DNA from: Devosia limi DSM 17137
Lineage (GTDB): Bacteria > Pseudomonadota > Alphaproteobacteria > Rhizobiales > Devosiaceae
DNA length: 64,000 nucleotides
Assembly: GCF_900128975.1 (NCBI RefSeq)
Contig: NZ_FQVC01000005.1
Span: 238,433 to 302,432, forward strand
Reading direction: 5' to 3'
Each line of letters starts with the position of its first letter. Position 1 is the stretch's first letter. Shown here piece by piece: positions 52,309 through 60,877 of this stretch. Below the pieces are notes generated by a model, which saw nothing but the letters and a program-made list of their open reading frames with translations, was not told the DNA's origin and searched no databases. A program made the translations under genes and the position numbers.

Positions 52309-54570
52309 GTGCAGCACGATATCTACGGCGCGATCAGGATTCGCGGTGCCCGCGAGAACAATCTCAAATCCATATCGCTTGATATTCCCAAGCGGCAGAT
52401 CACCGTTTTCACCGGCGTGTCCGGTTCGGGCAAATCCTCGCTGGTCTTTGGCACCATCGCTGCCGAAAGCCAGCGGCTGATCAACGAAACCTATCCCGCT
52501 TTCGTGCAGCAGTTCATGCCCCATTATGGCCAGCCCGATGCCGACCAGCTTGAGAACATCTCGGCCGCCATCATCGTTGACCAGCAGCGGTTGGGCGGCA
52601 ACTCCCGCTCGACGGTGGCGACGGTCACCGACGCGGCGCAGATGCTGCGAGTACTGTTCAGCCGTCTGGCCGAGCCAAAGCTGGGCTCGCCCAATCTCTA
52701 TTCCTATAACGACCCGCGCGGCATGTGCCCCGATTGCGAAGGCATCGGCCAGGTGGCGGCGATGGACATGACAGCGGTGATCGACGAGACCCGCTCGCTG
52801 CGCGATGGCGCGCTGCTGCCCAAGGGCTTCGAGGTCGATAGCTGGTGGGCGGGCGCCTATTTCAATGCCGGCCTGTTCGATATCGACAAGCCGGTCAGGG
52901 ATTTTACCGCCGAGGAGCGCGAGATGCTCTTCAATCTCGATGATGGCCGCAAGGTCAAGGTCGGCAAGATCAACATCACCTATGAGGGCGTTGTCGCCAA
53001 ACTGAAGAAGGGGCTGGGCTCCAAGGACCCCGAATCGCTGCAGCCCCATATGCGGGCCGAATATGACCGCATCTTCACCCGCGCCCTTTGCCCCGCCTGT
53101 CATGGTGCAAGGCTCAACCAGCAGGCGCTGGCCAGCAGGATAGAAGGTCACAACATCGCCGAGCTTTCGGCCATGCAGGTCAGCGAGCTGGCCAAGCTGG
53201 TGCGGGCCATCGCGGCGCCGCAGGTTGGCCCGATGCTGGAGGCGCTGGCGCTGCGGCTGGAAAACCTCGTGACCATCGGGCTGGGCTATCTGAGCCTCGA
53301 TCGGGAAAGCTCGACGCTCTCGGGTGGCGAGAGCCAGCGCGTCAAGATGGTCCGTCATCTCGGCTCATCGCTGACCGATATCACTTACATCTTCGATGAG
53401 CCCTCGGTGGGGCTGCATCCGCATGATGTCGGTCGGCTGGCTGGGCTGATGCAGCAGCTGCGCGACAAGGGCAATACTGTGCTGATCGTCGAGCACAAGC
53501 CCGACATGATCGCCATTGCCGATCATGTGGTCGATATGGGGCCCTTTGCCGGCTCCAGGGGTGGCGAGGTGGTCTATGAGGGCGATTATGCCGGACTGCT
53601 CACGTCGGGCACGCTGACCGGCGACCACATGAGCAAGCACCAGGCTATCAAGGGCAAGGTGCGCCCGGCCATGGGCGAACTCAAGATCGCTCATGCCGTG
53701 CTCAATAATCTGCGCGATGTATCAGTCTCTATCCCGATGGGCGTTTTGACGGCGGTGACCGGCGTGGCCGGCTCGGGAAAATCGTCATTGATCCAGGGCT
53801 GCCTGCCCAAGGCCTATCCCGACACCATCATCATCGACCAGAACCTGGCTCGTGGTTCGCGCCGCTCCAATACGGCGACCTATACCGGCATTCTCGACAA
53901 TGTCCGCAAGGCCTTCGCCAAGGCCAATGGTGTCGACGCGGCTTTGTTCTCGGCCAATTCCAAGGGTGCCTGCCCCGACTGCAATGGCCTGGGTGTCATC
54001 TATACCGATCTGGCCCATCTCGATCCGATGGTCACCACCTGCGAGACCTGCGAGGGCAAGCGCTTCACCGCTGAGGTGCTGGAGCACCAGCTGCGCGGCA
54101 AATCCATCAGCGATGTCTATGAGATGAGCATTGCCGATGCGGTGGGGTTTTTCACCGAGGCACCCATCGCCAGGATTCTGCGGGGGCTCGAGGATGTGGG
54201 GCTGGGCTACCTCACGCTGGGCCAGCCACTCTCGACGCTATCGGGAGGCGAACGGCAGCGCCTCAAGCTCGCCGCCGAACTGGGCAAGACCGGCAATATC
54301 TATGTGCTGGATGAGCCGACCACCGGGCTGCACATGAATGACGTCGATACACTGATCGGGTTGTTCGACCGGCTGGTCGAGGCCGGCTCCACGGTCATCG
54401 TCATCGAGCACAATCTGGATGTGATCTCGCGCGCTGACTGGGTGATCGATCTCGGCCCCGGCGCCGGACAGGATGGCGGCCGCATTCAGTTTGAAGGACC
54501 GCCGGCAGACCTCGCCGCGCACAAGGGTTCGTTGACCGGCCAGCATCTGGCCGCCCGCAACGGCCGCTGA
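52309..54570 (+). CDS. UvrA-like ABC ATPase (short paralogue, DrrC/UvrA2 type)
   Basis: A 753-residue UvrA paralogue, shorter than the roughly 940-residue repair UvrA. It has two ABC halves: Walker A GVSGSGKSSLVFG with signature LSGGESQRVKM, and GVAGSGKSSLIQG with LSGGERQRLKL. Zinc cysteines appear as CPDCEGIG, CPACHGA and CETCEGKR. The UvrB-interaction region appears reduced. The GTG at 52309 has GGAG 9 nt upstream; an earlier frame from 52243 is less likely. It is 84 nt after the SRPBCC gene and may be co-transcribed. The family includes drug-resistance proteins such as DrrC. Confidence 0.88.
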   Translation: MQHDIYGAIRIRGARENNLKSISLDIPKRQITVFTGVSGSGKSSLVFGTIAAESQRLINETYPAFVQQFMPHYGQPDADQLENISAAIIVDQQRLGGNSRSTVATVTDAAQMLRVLFSRLAEPKLGSPNLYSYNDPRGMCPDCEGIGQVAAMDMTAVIDETRSLRDGALLPKGFEVDSWWAGAYFNAGLFDIDKPVRDFTAEEREMLFNLDDGRKVKVGKINITYEGVVAKLKKGLGSKDPESLQPHMRAEYDRIFTRALCPACHGARLNQQALASRIEGHNIAELSAMQVSELAKLVRAIAAPQVGPMLEALALRLENLVTIGLGYLSLDRESSTLSGGESQRVKMVRHLGSSLTDITYIFDEPSVGLHPHDVGRLAGLMQQLRDKGNTVLIVEHKPDMIAIADHVVDMGPFAGSRGGEVVYEGDYAGLLTSGTLTGDHMSKHQAIKGKVRPAMGELKIAHAVLNNLRDVSVSIPMGVLTAVTGVAGSGKSSLIQGCLPKAYPDTIIIDQNLARGSRRSNTATYTGILDNVRKAFAKANGVDAALFSANSKGACPDCNGLGVIYTDLAHLDPMVTTCETCEGKRFTAEVLEHQLRGKSISDVYEMSIADAVGFFTEAPIARILRGLEDVGLGYLTLGQPLSTLSGGERQRLKLAAELGKTGNIYVLDEPTTGLHMNDVDTLIGLFDRLVEAGSTVIVIEHNLDVISRADWVIDLGPGAGQDGGRIQFEGPPADLAAHKGSLTGQHLAARNGR

Positions 54571-54637
54571 CGCCAACGCCGCTTCCCGGACCCATCAGGG
54601 CCGGGACGCTGGCGGCGTTTCAATATCGGAAAAACAA

Positions 54638-54659
54638 AAAGGGTCCCGAAGGACCCTTT
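54638..54659. terminator. Bidirectional terminator between the UvrA-like gene and tRNA-Gly
   Basis: AAAGGGTCC (54638-54646) and GGACCCTTT (54651-54659) pair over CGAA. A-runs lie on the left and T-rich sequence on the right, so it can end both the UvrA-like gene and the minus-strand tRNA. Confidence 0.85.
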
Positions 54660-54690
54660 GTTTCTCAAGGCTTGCCGGCCTTTGAGAATT

Positions 54691-54765
54691 TGGAGCGGGC
54701 GATGGGATTCGAACCCACGACCCTAACCTTGGCAAGGTTATGCTCTACCCCTGAGCTACACCCGC
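54691..54765 (-). tRNA. tRNA-Gly (GCC)
   Basis: A 75-nt tRNA on the minus strand. The acceptor stem GCGGGTG pairs with CGCCCGC, and CCA is encoded. The anticodon loop TTGCCAA gives anticodon GCC. The D-arm GTAGCTCAGGGGTAGAGC and T-loop GGTTCGAATCC are canonical. Confidence 0.97.
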
Positions 54766-54963
54766 GCTCCACACGGTGCACTGCCTTGGCAGCGCCCCGA
54801 TGCGCGCCTATATGCCCAATCACTTGCCTGATTGCAACCCATAATCTTTCGTCACGACATCTTCCCGACAGCTTCACGTGTCAGGGGCTTGTCATGGCGG
54901 GGTTTGGGGGCGCAAAAAGGCACTCAAAACGCCCGGAACGCCTAGCTGTAGAGGCCATGCTCA

Positions 54964-55914
54964 ATGACAATTCAAATCAATGGCGCTGCCAGCGCTGCTC
55001 CCGCCAACCCGCCAGCCGGGGCGCTTATCCGCGATTCGTCGGATCACAATTTTAAGGTCGACGTCATCGATGCATCGCAGGAAACCCCGGTTCTGGTGGA
55101 TTTCTGGGCGCCATGGTGCGGTCCGTGCCGGGCTTTGACCCCGGCGCTGGAAAAAGTGGTGACCGAAAAAGCCGGCAAGATTCGGCTGATCAAGATCAAT
55201 ATCGACGAAAACCCGCAGATTGCCGGGCAATTGGGCATTCAATCCATCCCGGCGGTGTTTGCGTTTTCCGGTGGCCGTCCGGTTGATGGCTTCATGGGGG
55301 CCATGCCCGAGGGCGAAGTGCGCCGATTCGCCGACAAGGTGATTGCCGGGGCGCCTGAGCCGGCGCCGGCCGAAGGCTCGATGGAAGAGCAGATCGCCGC
55401 TGCCGCCCTGGCGGCCAATGAGGCCTTCCAGGCTGGCGATCTCGGCCGTGCCGCCCAGATTTACGGCATGGTGCTGCAGCATATGCCCGACCACACCGAA
55501 TCACTGATCGGCCTCGCCCGGGTCTATCTGGCCGCCGGTGAAGCCGAGCAGGCGCAGGCCACGCTGGATATGGTGCCCGAAGACGCCCGCAAGGGTGATG
55601 ACTATGCGCTTGTCGCCAATTCGATTCGCCTGTTGGGGGAGGCCGAAGGCCTTTCGGAGGCCGCGACCCTTGAGGCCGCCATCGCCGCCAATCCCGATGA
55701 CCACCAGGCCCGCTTCGACCTGGCCGTCGTGCTCAATGCCGAAGGCCGGCATCTGGAAGCGGCCGAATCACTGATCGCCGTGATCAAGCGCGACCGCGCC
55801 TGGAATGAAGACGGCGCCCGCAAGAAGCTGATTGAATTGTTCGACGCCTGGGGTCCCAAGGATCCTGCCACCCTCAAGGGCCGCCGTCTGCTTTCGGCGG
55901 CGCTGTTCTCCTAG
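54964..55914 (+). CDS. Thioredoxin-domain co-chaperone (CnoX/YbbN-like)
   Basis: A 316-residue protein with an N-terminal thioredoxin domain (about residues 25-130) and a C-terminal TPR-like helical region. The redox motif WAPWCGPCRAL keeps both cysteines, as in alphaproteobacterial CnoX. The TPR half includes EAFQAGDLGRAAQIYGMVLQ. It is a chaperone holdase by family analogy. It is followed 9 nt later by the Lon-N gene. Confidence 0.9.
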   Translation: MTIQINGAASAAPANPPAGALIRDSSDHNFKVDVIDASQETPVLVDFWAPWCGPCRALTPALEKVVTEKAGKIRLIKINIDENPQIAGQLGIQSIPAVFAFSGGRPVDGFMGAMPEGEVRRFADKVIAGAPEPAPAEGSMEEQIAAAALAANEAFQAGDLGRAAQIYGMVLQHMPDHTESLIGLARVYLAAGEAEQAQATLDMVPEDARKGDDYALVANSIRLLGEAEGLSEAATLEAAIAANPDDHQARFDLAVVLNAEGRHLEAAESLIAVIKRDRAWNEDGARKKLIELFDAWGPKDPATLKGRRLLSAALFS

Positions 55915-55923
55915 GAGGCAAAT

Positions 55924-56589
55924 ATGTTGAAGCGCCCCGCATCACCCACTGACCTGCCCAGGAGCGTACCGGTTTTTCCGCTGACCGGGGCGCTGTTGCT
56001 GCCGTTTTCGCATCGCCCGCTCAATGTGTTCGAGCCGCGCTATGTCGAAATGGTCGACGCGGCCTTGCGGGGCGATCGCCTGATCGGGCTGATCCAGCCC
56101 GAGGATACTTCCGAGGAAAGCCCCAAGGGGCGCAGTCCGCTGCAGCGAATCGGTTGTCTCGGCCGCATCACCCATTTCGAGGAGAGCGGCGAGGGCCGCT
56201 ACTTCATCATCCTCGAGGGCGTGACCCGCTTCCGGCTGGCCCATGAGCTGACGGTGATGACGCCCTATCGGCAATGCGTGATCGATGCGAGCCAGTTCGC
56301 CTCCGACTTCACCCGCAATTTCGGCGAGGAGGCGGTGGACCGCGAGCGCGTGGTCAAGATGATGCGCGACTATGCCGAATTCGCCAATATCGATCTCAAC
56401 TGGGAAGAGATCGAGCGTACCGGCACCGCCGACCTGGTCAATTTCTGCTGCATGGTGTCGCCCTATGGCGCCGCCGAAAAACAGGTGCTGCTGGAAGCGG
56501 CGACGCTGGAGGACCGGGCGGAAACCCTGATCGCCATGACCGAATATGAAATGGCTCGTGGGGGCAGCGGCGCGGCGCCGCTCAACTGA
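55924..56589 (+). CDS. Lon N-terminal (LON substrate-binding) domain protein
   Basis: A 221-residue protein with a LON substrate-binding domain without protease or ATPase parts. Family segments are VPVFPLTGALLLPFSHRPLN and IIPLEGV-like FIILEGVTRFRLAHE. Its function is unknown. It is between a CnoX-like gene and a Trm112-like gene, with a 1-nt overlap to the latter (TGATG). Confidence 0.9.
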   Translation: MLKRPASPTDLPRSVPVFPLTGALLLPFSHRPLNVFEPRYVEMVDAALRGDRLIGLIQPEDTSEESPKGRSPLQRIGCLGRITHFEESGEGRYFIILEGVTRFRLAHELTVMTPYRQCVIDASQFASDFTRNFGEEAVDRERVVKMMRDYAEFANIDLNWEEIERTGTADLVNFCCMVSPYGAAEKQVLLEAATLEDRAETLIAMTEYEMARGGSGAAPLN

Positions 56590-56837
56590 TGAGTGCGCCC
56601 AATAGCCCGGCCGAAGCGCGTCATGTTCTGGATGTCAAAACCCTCGAAATCCTGGTCTGCCCGCTGACCAAGACCCGGCTGAGCTTTTCGGCTGACCGGA
56701 GCGAACTGATCTCGGTGGCCGGCCGCCTGGCCTTTCCCATCATCAAGGGCGTGCCGCTCCTGAGCCTGGATGAAGCGCGCAGTATCGAGCCCGATGAACT
56801 GCGCCTGTTCACCACTCGCCCGCCCGGCGCGGAGTAG
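56589..56837 (+). CDS. Trm112 family protein
   Basis: An 82-residue protein of the Trm112/YcaR family. Typical features are LEILVCPLTKTRL and LAFPIIKGVPLLSLDEA. Eukaryotic Trm112 activates methyltransferases; the bacterial role is less clear. Only one cysteine of the usual zinc set is present. It is the last gene of the three-gene unit. Confidence 0.85.
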   Translation: MSAPNSPAEARHVLDVKTLEILVCPLTKTRLSFSADRSELISVAGRLAFPIIKGVPLLSLDEARSIEPDELRLFTTRPPGAE

Positions 56838-56854
56838 ATCCTGGCGGCGTGCCA

Positions 56855-57209
56855 AAGCGCCGGCTGACCCGGATCTGGTAGGAAGCGGCGCCGGCGAGGC
56901 CAGGCCTCGAATGCGGTAGTCCGCAAGGTAGAGGTGAGGCTGGGCCTCGCCGGCAGCGACTGGCGCTTGCTACTGTCCCCGGACCTGCGGCGCAGGCCAG
57001 ATGCCGCTAAACCTTCAGATTAGGACCGTGGCTTGCCGCTGCCGGCAAGGGACACGCTCCCGGGCGGCCGATACAGCCGCCGCCCCGATCCTGTTCACGA
57101 CCACCGGACGATAGAGGTCACGGTCCACGTTCAGTAACAGCCAGATCGAAGCGACCCCCGATCCAACCAGCCTCCGCGCACCAACCACTCGTCATGATCT
57201 CGCTTCGAT
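56855..57209. ncRNA. Candidate structured RNA of unknown class
   Basis: About 355 nt without a gene, folding into three nested domains in either strand. Domain A: AAGCGCC(56855)/GGCGCTT(56962) encloses a 12-bp perfect stem GCCGGCGAGGCC (56890-56901) with GGCCTCGCCGGC (56943-56954) and a tip hairpin GCGG/CCGC. Domain B: GGACCGTG (57023) pairs with CACGGTCC (57119) and encloses two hairpins (57032-57049 and 57063-57081). Domain C: ATCGAAGCGA (57145) pairs with TCGCTTCGAT (57200). I looked for RNase P, tmRNA, SRP and 6S signatures and did not find them. The strand is undecided, and it could be a degenerate element. Confidence 0.45.
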
Positions 57210-57292
57210 GCGCGGATGAGGGAGTATAGGCGTGTGGTTTTGGGGCGGGGATAAGTGGGGGTGGTTTTGGGGCTTTGTGCCTCCACACACAG

Positions 57293-57369
57293 CGTCACCC
57301 CGGCGAAAGCCGGGGTCCAGTTTGGGGTGCGGGTAAGGAAACTGGATCCCGGCTTTCGCTGGGATGACG
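57293..57369. repeat. Extragenic palindromic doublet, copy 4
   Basis: Arms 57293-57323 and 57339-57369 (31 bp) are inverted with three mismatches. The core is CCCCGGCGAAAGCCGGGG in the GTCA...TCCA frame of the family. Confidence 0.8.
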
Positions 57370-57450
57370 GCCGGGGTGGGGTGGGATGGTGATGCATGGG
57401 GGTGAAGTCGTCCCATTTCGTCGGCTGCTTCGGCGTTTGGGATGACCCGC

Positions 57451-57489
57451 AGCACCCCCACCCTGGCCCTCCCCTCAAGGGGGAGGGGA
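57451..57489. repeat. Short GC-rich palindrome related to 8396-8491
   Basis: CCCTCCCC (57467-57474) pairs with GGGGAGGG (57480-57487) around TCAA. It matches the hairpin type at 8396-8491. The long gap 56838-57659 thus holds the candidate RNA and three repeats, and no gene. Confidence 0.6.
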
Positions 57490-57530
57490 CGCAGACTAAT
57501 GGTGTGGTGGGGCCCCAATATCGGTCCCAT

Positions 57531-57603
57531 CGTCATTGCCCGGCTTGTCCGGGCAATCCAGCTTTTGGCGAGGTGGATCACCCGGACAAGCCGGGTGATG
57601 ACG
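57531..57603. repeat. Extragenic palindromic doublet, copy 5
   Basis: Arms 57531-57560 and 57574-57603 (30 bp) are inverted with four mismatches. The core GCCCGGCTTGTCCGGGC differs from other copies and covaries between the arms, which suggests structure is maintained. Confidence 0.78.
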
Positions 57604-57659
57604 CGGTGGAGGGCGGCGGCGGCAGGCAGAGGCGCTGCGCGCTCTTACCCCGCAAAAAC

Positions 57660-58883
57660 CTAGATCGGCATGCCGGACAAGAGTCGCGGGCCACTGGCGG
57701 AGACGCCGGCAGCGGTGCGGATCATCAGGGACTTGAGCGGGCCGGCGCGGTCGACGAGGCCGAGGCCGAAATCGCGCAGGGCGCGGACAGGGGCGACGTC
57801 ATTGGAGAACAGCCGGTTCATCCCGTCGGTGACCATGGCCATCCCGGCCGTGTCGAGGCGGCGCCAGCTCTGATAGCGCGCCAGCACATCGGCGCTGCCA
57901 TGATCGAGCCCCAGCCGCACGGCCTCGACAATCACCTCTGCCAGAGCGGCCACGTCCTTGAGGCCCAGATTGAGGCCCTGGCCGGCAATCGGATGCACCA
58001 CATGGGCCGCATCGCCGATCAGCGCCAGGCGCGGCGCGACGAAGTCGCGCGCAATCTGCAGGCGCAGCGGAAAGCTCATCAGCTTTTCTTCGACCGTAAC
58101 GGCGCCCAGCGTCGAGCCCATGACCGCTTCGATGGCGGTGGCGAGCGCGTTATCGCCCATGGCCAGGAATTTCGGCGCGTCGGCGCTGGCTTCGGTCCAG
58201 ACAAGCGACGAGCGATTGCCGGGTAGCGGCAGGCTGGCAAAGGGGCCCGCGGGGCGGAAATGTTCATAGGCGGTGCCGTCATGGGGCAGCGCATGGCCGA
58301 TTGTGGTGACCAGCCCGGTCTGGCGGTAATCATGGCCGATAACGCCAATCCCGGCCATGCTGCGCAGGCTCGACTGCGCCCCATCGGCGGCGACCACCAG
58401 CGGCGCGCTCAGCACGCGGCCATCGGCCAGTGTCACCGAGGCGCTATTGGCGTTAGCGACAAAGCCGCTGATCTCGGCGGGCGCGATAACGCTGATGCTG
58501 TCGGCCACCGCGTCGAGCAGGACCTGCCCGCTGACCCGGTTGGGCACCATATGGGCAAAGGCCTCGCCCGGCGCGACATCGCCCTCGAAACTGAGAAATA
58601 GCGGGCGGGCAATGTCGCCTTTCCCCGAATCGGTGATCTTCATCGCGGTGATGGCCTGTGCTTCACCCGCCATGGCCTGCCAGACGCCCAGCGCCTCGAA
58701 CACCCGCCGCACCCCGGCCGCCAAAGCCGAAGCCCGATTATCGCGCGGCACCGAGAGCGGGCGCCGGTCGATCAGCCCGACGCGGATCCCCTTGGCCGAG
58801 CGCACCAGCGCCAGCGCCAGGGTCAGCCCGACCGGCCCGCCGCCAACGATCAGCACGTCGAAACTGTCATTTTGTGGGGTCAT
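57660..58883 (-). CDS. UbiH/UbiF/VisC/COQ6-family FAD hydroxylase
   Basis: A 407-residue flavin monooxygenase, probably of ubiquinone synthesis. The dinucleotide motif is VLIVGGGPVGLTLALAL. The DG motif is VVAADGAQSSLR, and the second FAD motif is LALIGDAAHVVHPIAGQG. The ATG at 58883 is chosen; a longer frame to 59006 reads into the glnK promoter region. It is divergent from glnK. Which ring position it hydroxylates is not determinable here. Confidence 0.9.
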   Translation of the reverse strand: MTPQNDSFDVLIVGGGPVGLTLALALVRSAKGIRVGLIDRRPLSVPRDNRASALAAGVRRVFEALGVWQAMAGEAQAITAMKITDSGKGDIARPLFLSFEGDVAPGEAFAHMVPNRVSGQVLLDAVADSISVIAPAEISGFVANANSASVTLADGRVLSAPLVVAADGAQSSLRSMAGIGVIGHDYRQTGLVTTIGHALPHDGTAYEHFRPAGPFASLPLPGNRSSLVWTEASADAPKFLAMGDNALATAIEAVMGSTLGAVTVEEKLMSFPLRLQIARDFVAPRLALIGDAAHVVHPIAGQGLNLGLKDVAALAEVIVEAVRLGLDHGSADVLARYQSWRRLDTAGMAMVTDGMNRLFSNDVAPVRALRDFGLGLVDRAGPLKSLMIRTAAGVSASGPRLLSGMPI

Positions 58884-58983
58884 GGCCGGCACTCCTTTGG
58901 CATTACTGTCACAGCGCCCATGCGGCGATGCAAGCGAAGTCGGCGCGGCACTTTGCCTGCCACAATTTTGCACAGCGTCGAAA

Positions 58984-59010
58984 ATGAATGCACACAATTT
59001 GTGCATTCAT
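58984..59010. promoter_or_regulatory. NtrC-type enhancer site upstream of glnK-amtB
   Basis: Perfect 11-bp arms at 58984-58994 and 59000-59010 flank a 5-bp centre. The core TGCACACAATTTGTGCA fits the NtrC pattern TGCAC-N7-GTGCA. It lies about 95 bp upstream of the sigma-54 promoter, a normal enhancer distance. Confidence 0.7.
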
Positions 59011-59087
59011 TGGTCGTGTGATCTGCCTGCGGAATCAGCAATTTTGTAAGCATCTGTTTCCAAACAAGTTTTTGGCGGATGTCCGAC

Positions 59088-59104
59088 TTGGCACGGGTTT
59101 TGAG
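59088..59104 (+). promoter_or_regulatory. Sigma-54 promoter of glnK-amtB
   Basis: TTGGCACGGGTTTTGAG matches the -24 element TTGGCACG, and the -12 element is TTGAG instead of TTGCA. Spacing is correct. It lies 46 nt upstream of the glnK ATG. Confidence 0.72.
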
Positions 59105-59150
59105 TCTAGTTGGGCATTCAGACCAAGCGCCAAGTCGCAAAGGGGCTCAC

Positions 59151-59489
59151 ATGAAACTGGTGATAGCAATTATCAAGCCATCACGCCTTGAAGAGGTTCG
59201 CCAGGCTCTCAACTCGCTCGACGTCCACGGCATGACCGTGACCGAAGTGAAGGGGTATGGCCGCCAGAAGGGGCATTCCGAAATTTACCGCGGCACCGAA
59301 TATGCCGTGCATTTCCTGCCCAAGCTCAAAGTGGAAATCGCCGTGGATGACGCCCTCGCCGATGCCGTCTCGACGGCCATCCGCGACAGCGCCCAGACCG
59401 GCCGGATCGGCGATGGCAAGATCTTCGTGCTCGATCTCCTCGCCGTCACCCGTATCCGCACCGGCGAGACCGGCGCGGCCGCCCTTTAG
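59151..59489 (+). CDS. glnK: Nitrogen regulatory protein P-II (GlnK)
   Basis: A 112-residue PII signalling protein. The T-loop tyrosine is Y51, in YRGTEYAVHFLPK, the site of uridylylation. The ATP-binding B-loop RIGDGKIFV is present. The ATG at 59151 has AAGGGG about 8 nt upstream; a frame from 59079 spans the promoter and is rejected. It senses 2-oxoglutarate and energy and binds AmtB when nitrogen is in excess. It is in an operon with amtB, 26 nt downstream. Confidence 0.96.
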   Translation: MKLVIAIIKPSRLEEVRQALNSLDVHGMTVTEVKGYGRQKGHSEIYRGTEYAVHFLPKLKVEIAVDDALADAVSTAIRDSAQTGRIGDGKIFVLDLLAVTRIRTGETGAAAL

Positions 59490-59515
59490 CGTCATCCCCA
59501 TCCCGGAGATCACAA

Positions 59516-60868
59516 ATGATCGCTCTAAAGACATCAAAACTACTCGGGGGTGCGCTGCTGGCCTCTCTCGCGCTGGCGCTGCCGGCACTGGCTCAGGATG
59601 CAGCCGCCCCGGCAGCCGCCGTGGTTGAAGAAATTGTTGCCACCGTCGACACCGGCGATACCGCCTGGATGTTCATTTCCACTATCCTGGTCATCCTGAT
59701 GACCATTCCGGGCCTGGCCCTGTTCTATGGCGGTCTCGTGCGCTCCAAGAACATCCTGTCGGTGCTGACCCAGGTATTTGCCGGCTTTGCCATGATCGCC
59801 CTGCTCTGGGTGGCCTATGGCTATTCGCTGGCCTTTGGCGGCCCCAGTGAAGGCGGGCTGTCCGCCTTTATCGGTGACTTCTCCAACCTCTTCCTTGGCG
59901 CCACCAGCCCCGATTCGGTCTCCGGCACCATTCCCGAACTGGTCTTCATCTGCTTCCAGCTGACCTTTGCCTGCATCACCGCCACCCTGATCCTGGGCGG
60001 CATTGCCGAGCGCATGAAGTTCGGTGCGGTCATGGCCTTCCTGGCGCTGTGGTTCACCTTCTCCTACCTGCCGATCGCCCACATGGTCTGGGCTGCGCCC
60101 GGCCTGTTCTTCCAGATGGGGGCGCTCGACTTTGCCGGTGGCACCGTCGTGCACATCAATTCGGGTGTGGCCGCTCTCGTCGCCGCCATCGTGCTCGGGC
60201 CGCGCCTGGGCTATATGAAGGAGCCGATTGCGCCCCATAACCTGACCTTCGTGTTCATCGGCGCCTGCCTGCTCTGGGTCGGTTGGTTCGGCTTCAATGC
60301 CGGCTCGGCTCTCAGTGCCAATGGCACTGCGGCGCAGGCCTTCCTCAATACCATCACTGCCCCCGCTGCCGGCGCCATCGCCTGGGCCCTGGGCGAAAAG
60401 TTCACCCGTGGTCACGCCTCCTCGCTCGGCTTCATGTCGGGTGCGGTGGCAGGCCTTGTCGCCATCACCCCGGCGGCTGGCTTTGCCGGCACCTTTGGTG
60501 CCATCGTGCTCGGCTTCATCGCCGGCCTGATCTGCCTGTGGGCGGTGGTCACGCTCAAGCCGCTGCTCAAGTATGACGACAGCCTCGACGTGTTTGGCAT
60601 CCACGGCATTGGCGGCATTGTCGGTGCGCTCGGCACCGCCATCGTCGCCGCGCCCGCCCTGGGTGGCTTCGGCGCCGAGGACTATTCGATCACCGGCCAG
60701 CTGGTGACCCAGATCCTCGCCGTCGCCGTGGCCATCATCTGGTCGGGCGTGGTGACCCTCGTGGCGCTGACCATCGTCAAGGCCATCTTCGGTGGCCTGC
60801 GGGTGCCCGAAAGCGCCGAGATCGATGGTCTCGATCTCTCCAGCCATGGCGAGCGCGCCTACAACTAA
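59516..60868 (+). CDS. amtB: Ammonium transporter AmtB
   Basis: A 450-residue trimeric ammonium channel. An N-terminal signal segment of about 26 residues (LASLALALPALAQDA) precedes 11 helices. The twin-histidine pore is seen as LPIAHMVWAAPG and FGIHGIGGIVGALGTA. It is the target of GlnK. A hairpin (60878-60904) lies right behind the stop and a strong terminator lies at 61035-61067. Confidence 0.96.
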   Translation: MIALKTSKLLGGALLASLALALPALAQDAAAPAAAVVEEIVATVDTGDTAWMFISTILVILMTIPGLALFYGGLVRSKNILSVLTQVFAGFAMIALLWVAYGYSLAFGGPSEGGLSAFIGDFSNLFLGATSPDSVSGTIPELVFICFQLTFACITATLILGGIAERMKFGAVMAFLALWFTFSYLPIAHMVWAAPGLFFQMGALDFAGGTVVHINSGVAALVAAIVLGPRLGYMKEPIAPHNLTFVFIGACLLWVGWFGFNAGSALSANGTAAQAFLNTITAPAAGAIAWALGEKFTRGHASSLGFMSGAVAGLVAITPAAGFAGTFGAIVLGFIAGLICLWAVVTLKPLLKYDDSLDVFGIHGIGGIVGALGTAIVAAPALGGFGAEDYSITGQLVTQILAVAVAIIWSGVVTLVALTIVKAIFGGLRVPESAEIDGLDLSSHGERAYN

Positions 60869-60877
60869 GCCGACTTT

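Noticed and set aside
56855..57209. RNase P RNA, tmRNA, SRP RNA, 6S RNA or cobalamin riboswitch
   Set aside because: The conserved blocks I know for these (for example the GAGGAAAGTCC core, the tmRNA T-arm, the SRP GGAAGCAGC loop, the B12 box) were not found on either strand.
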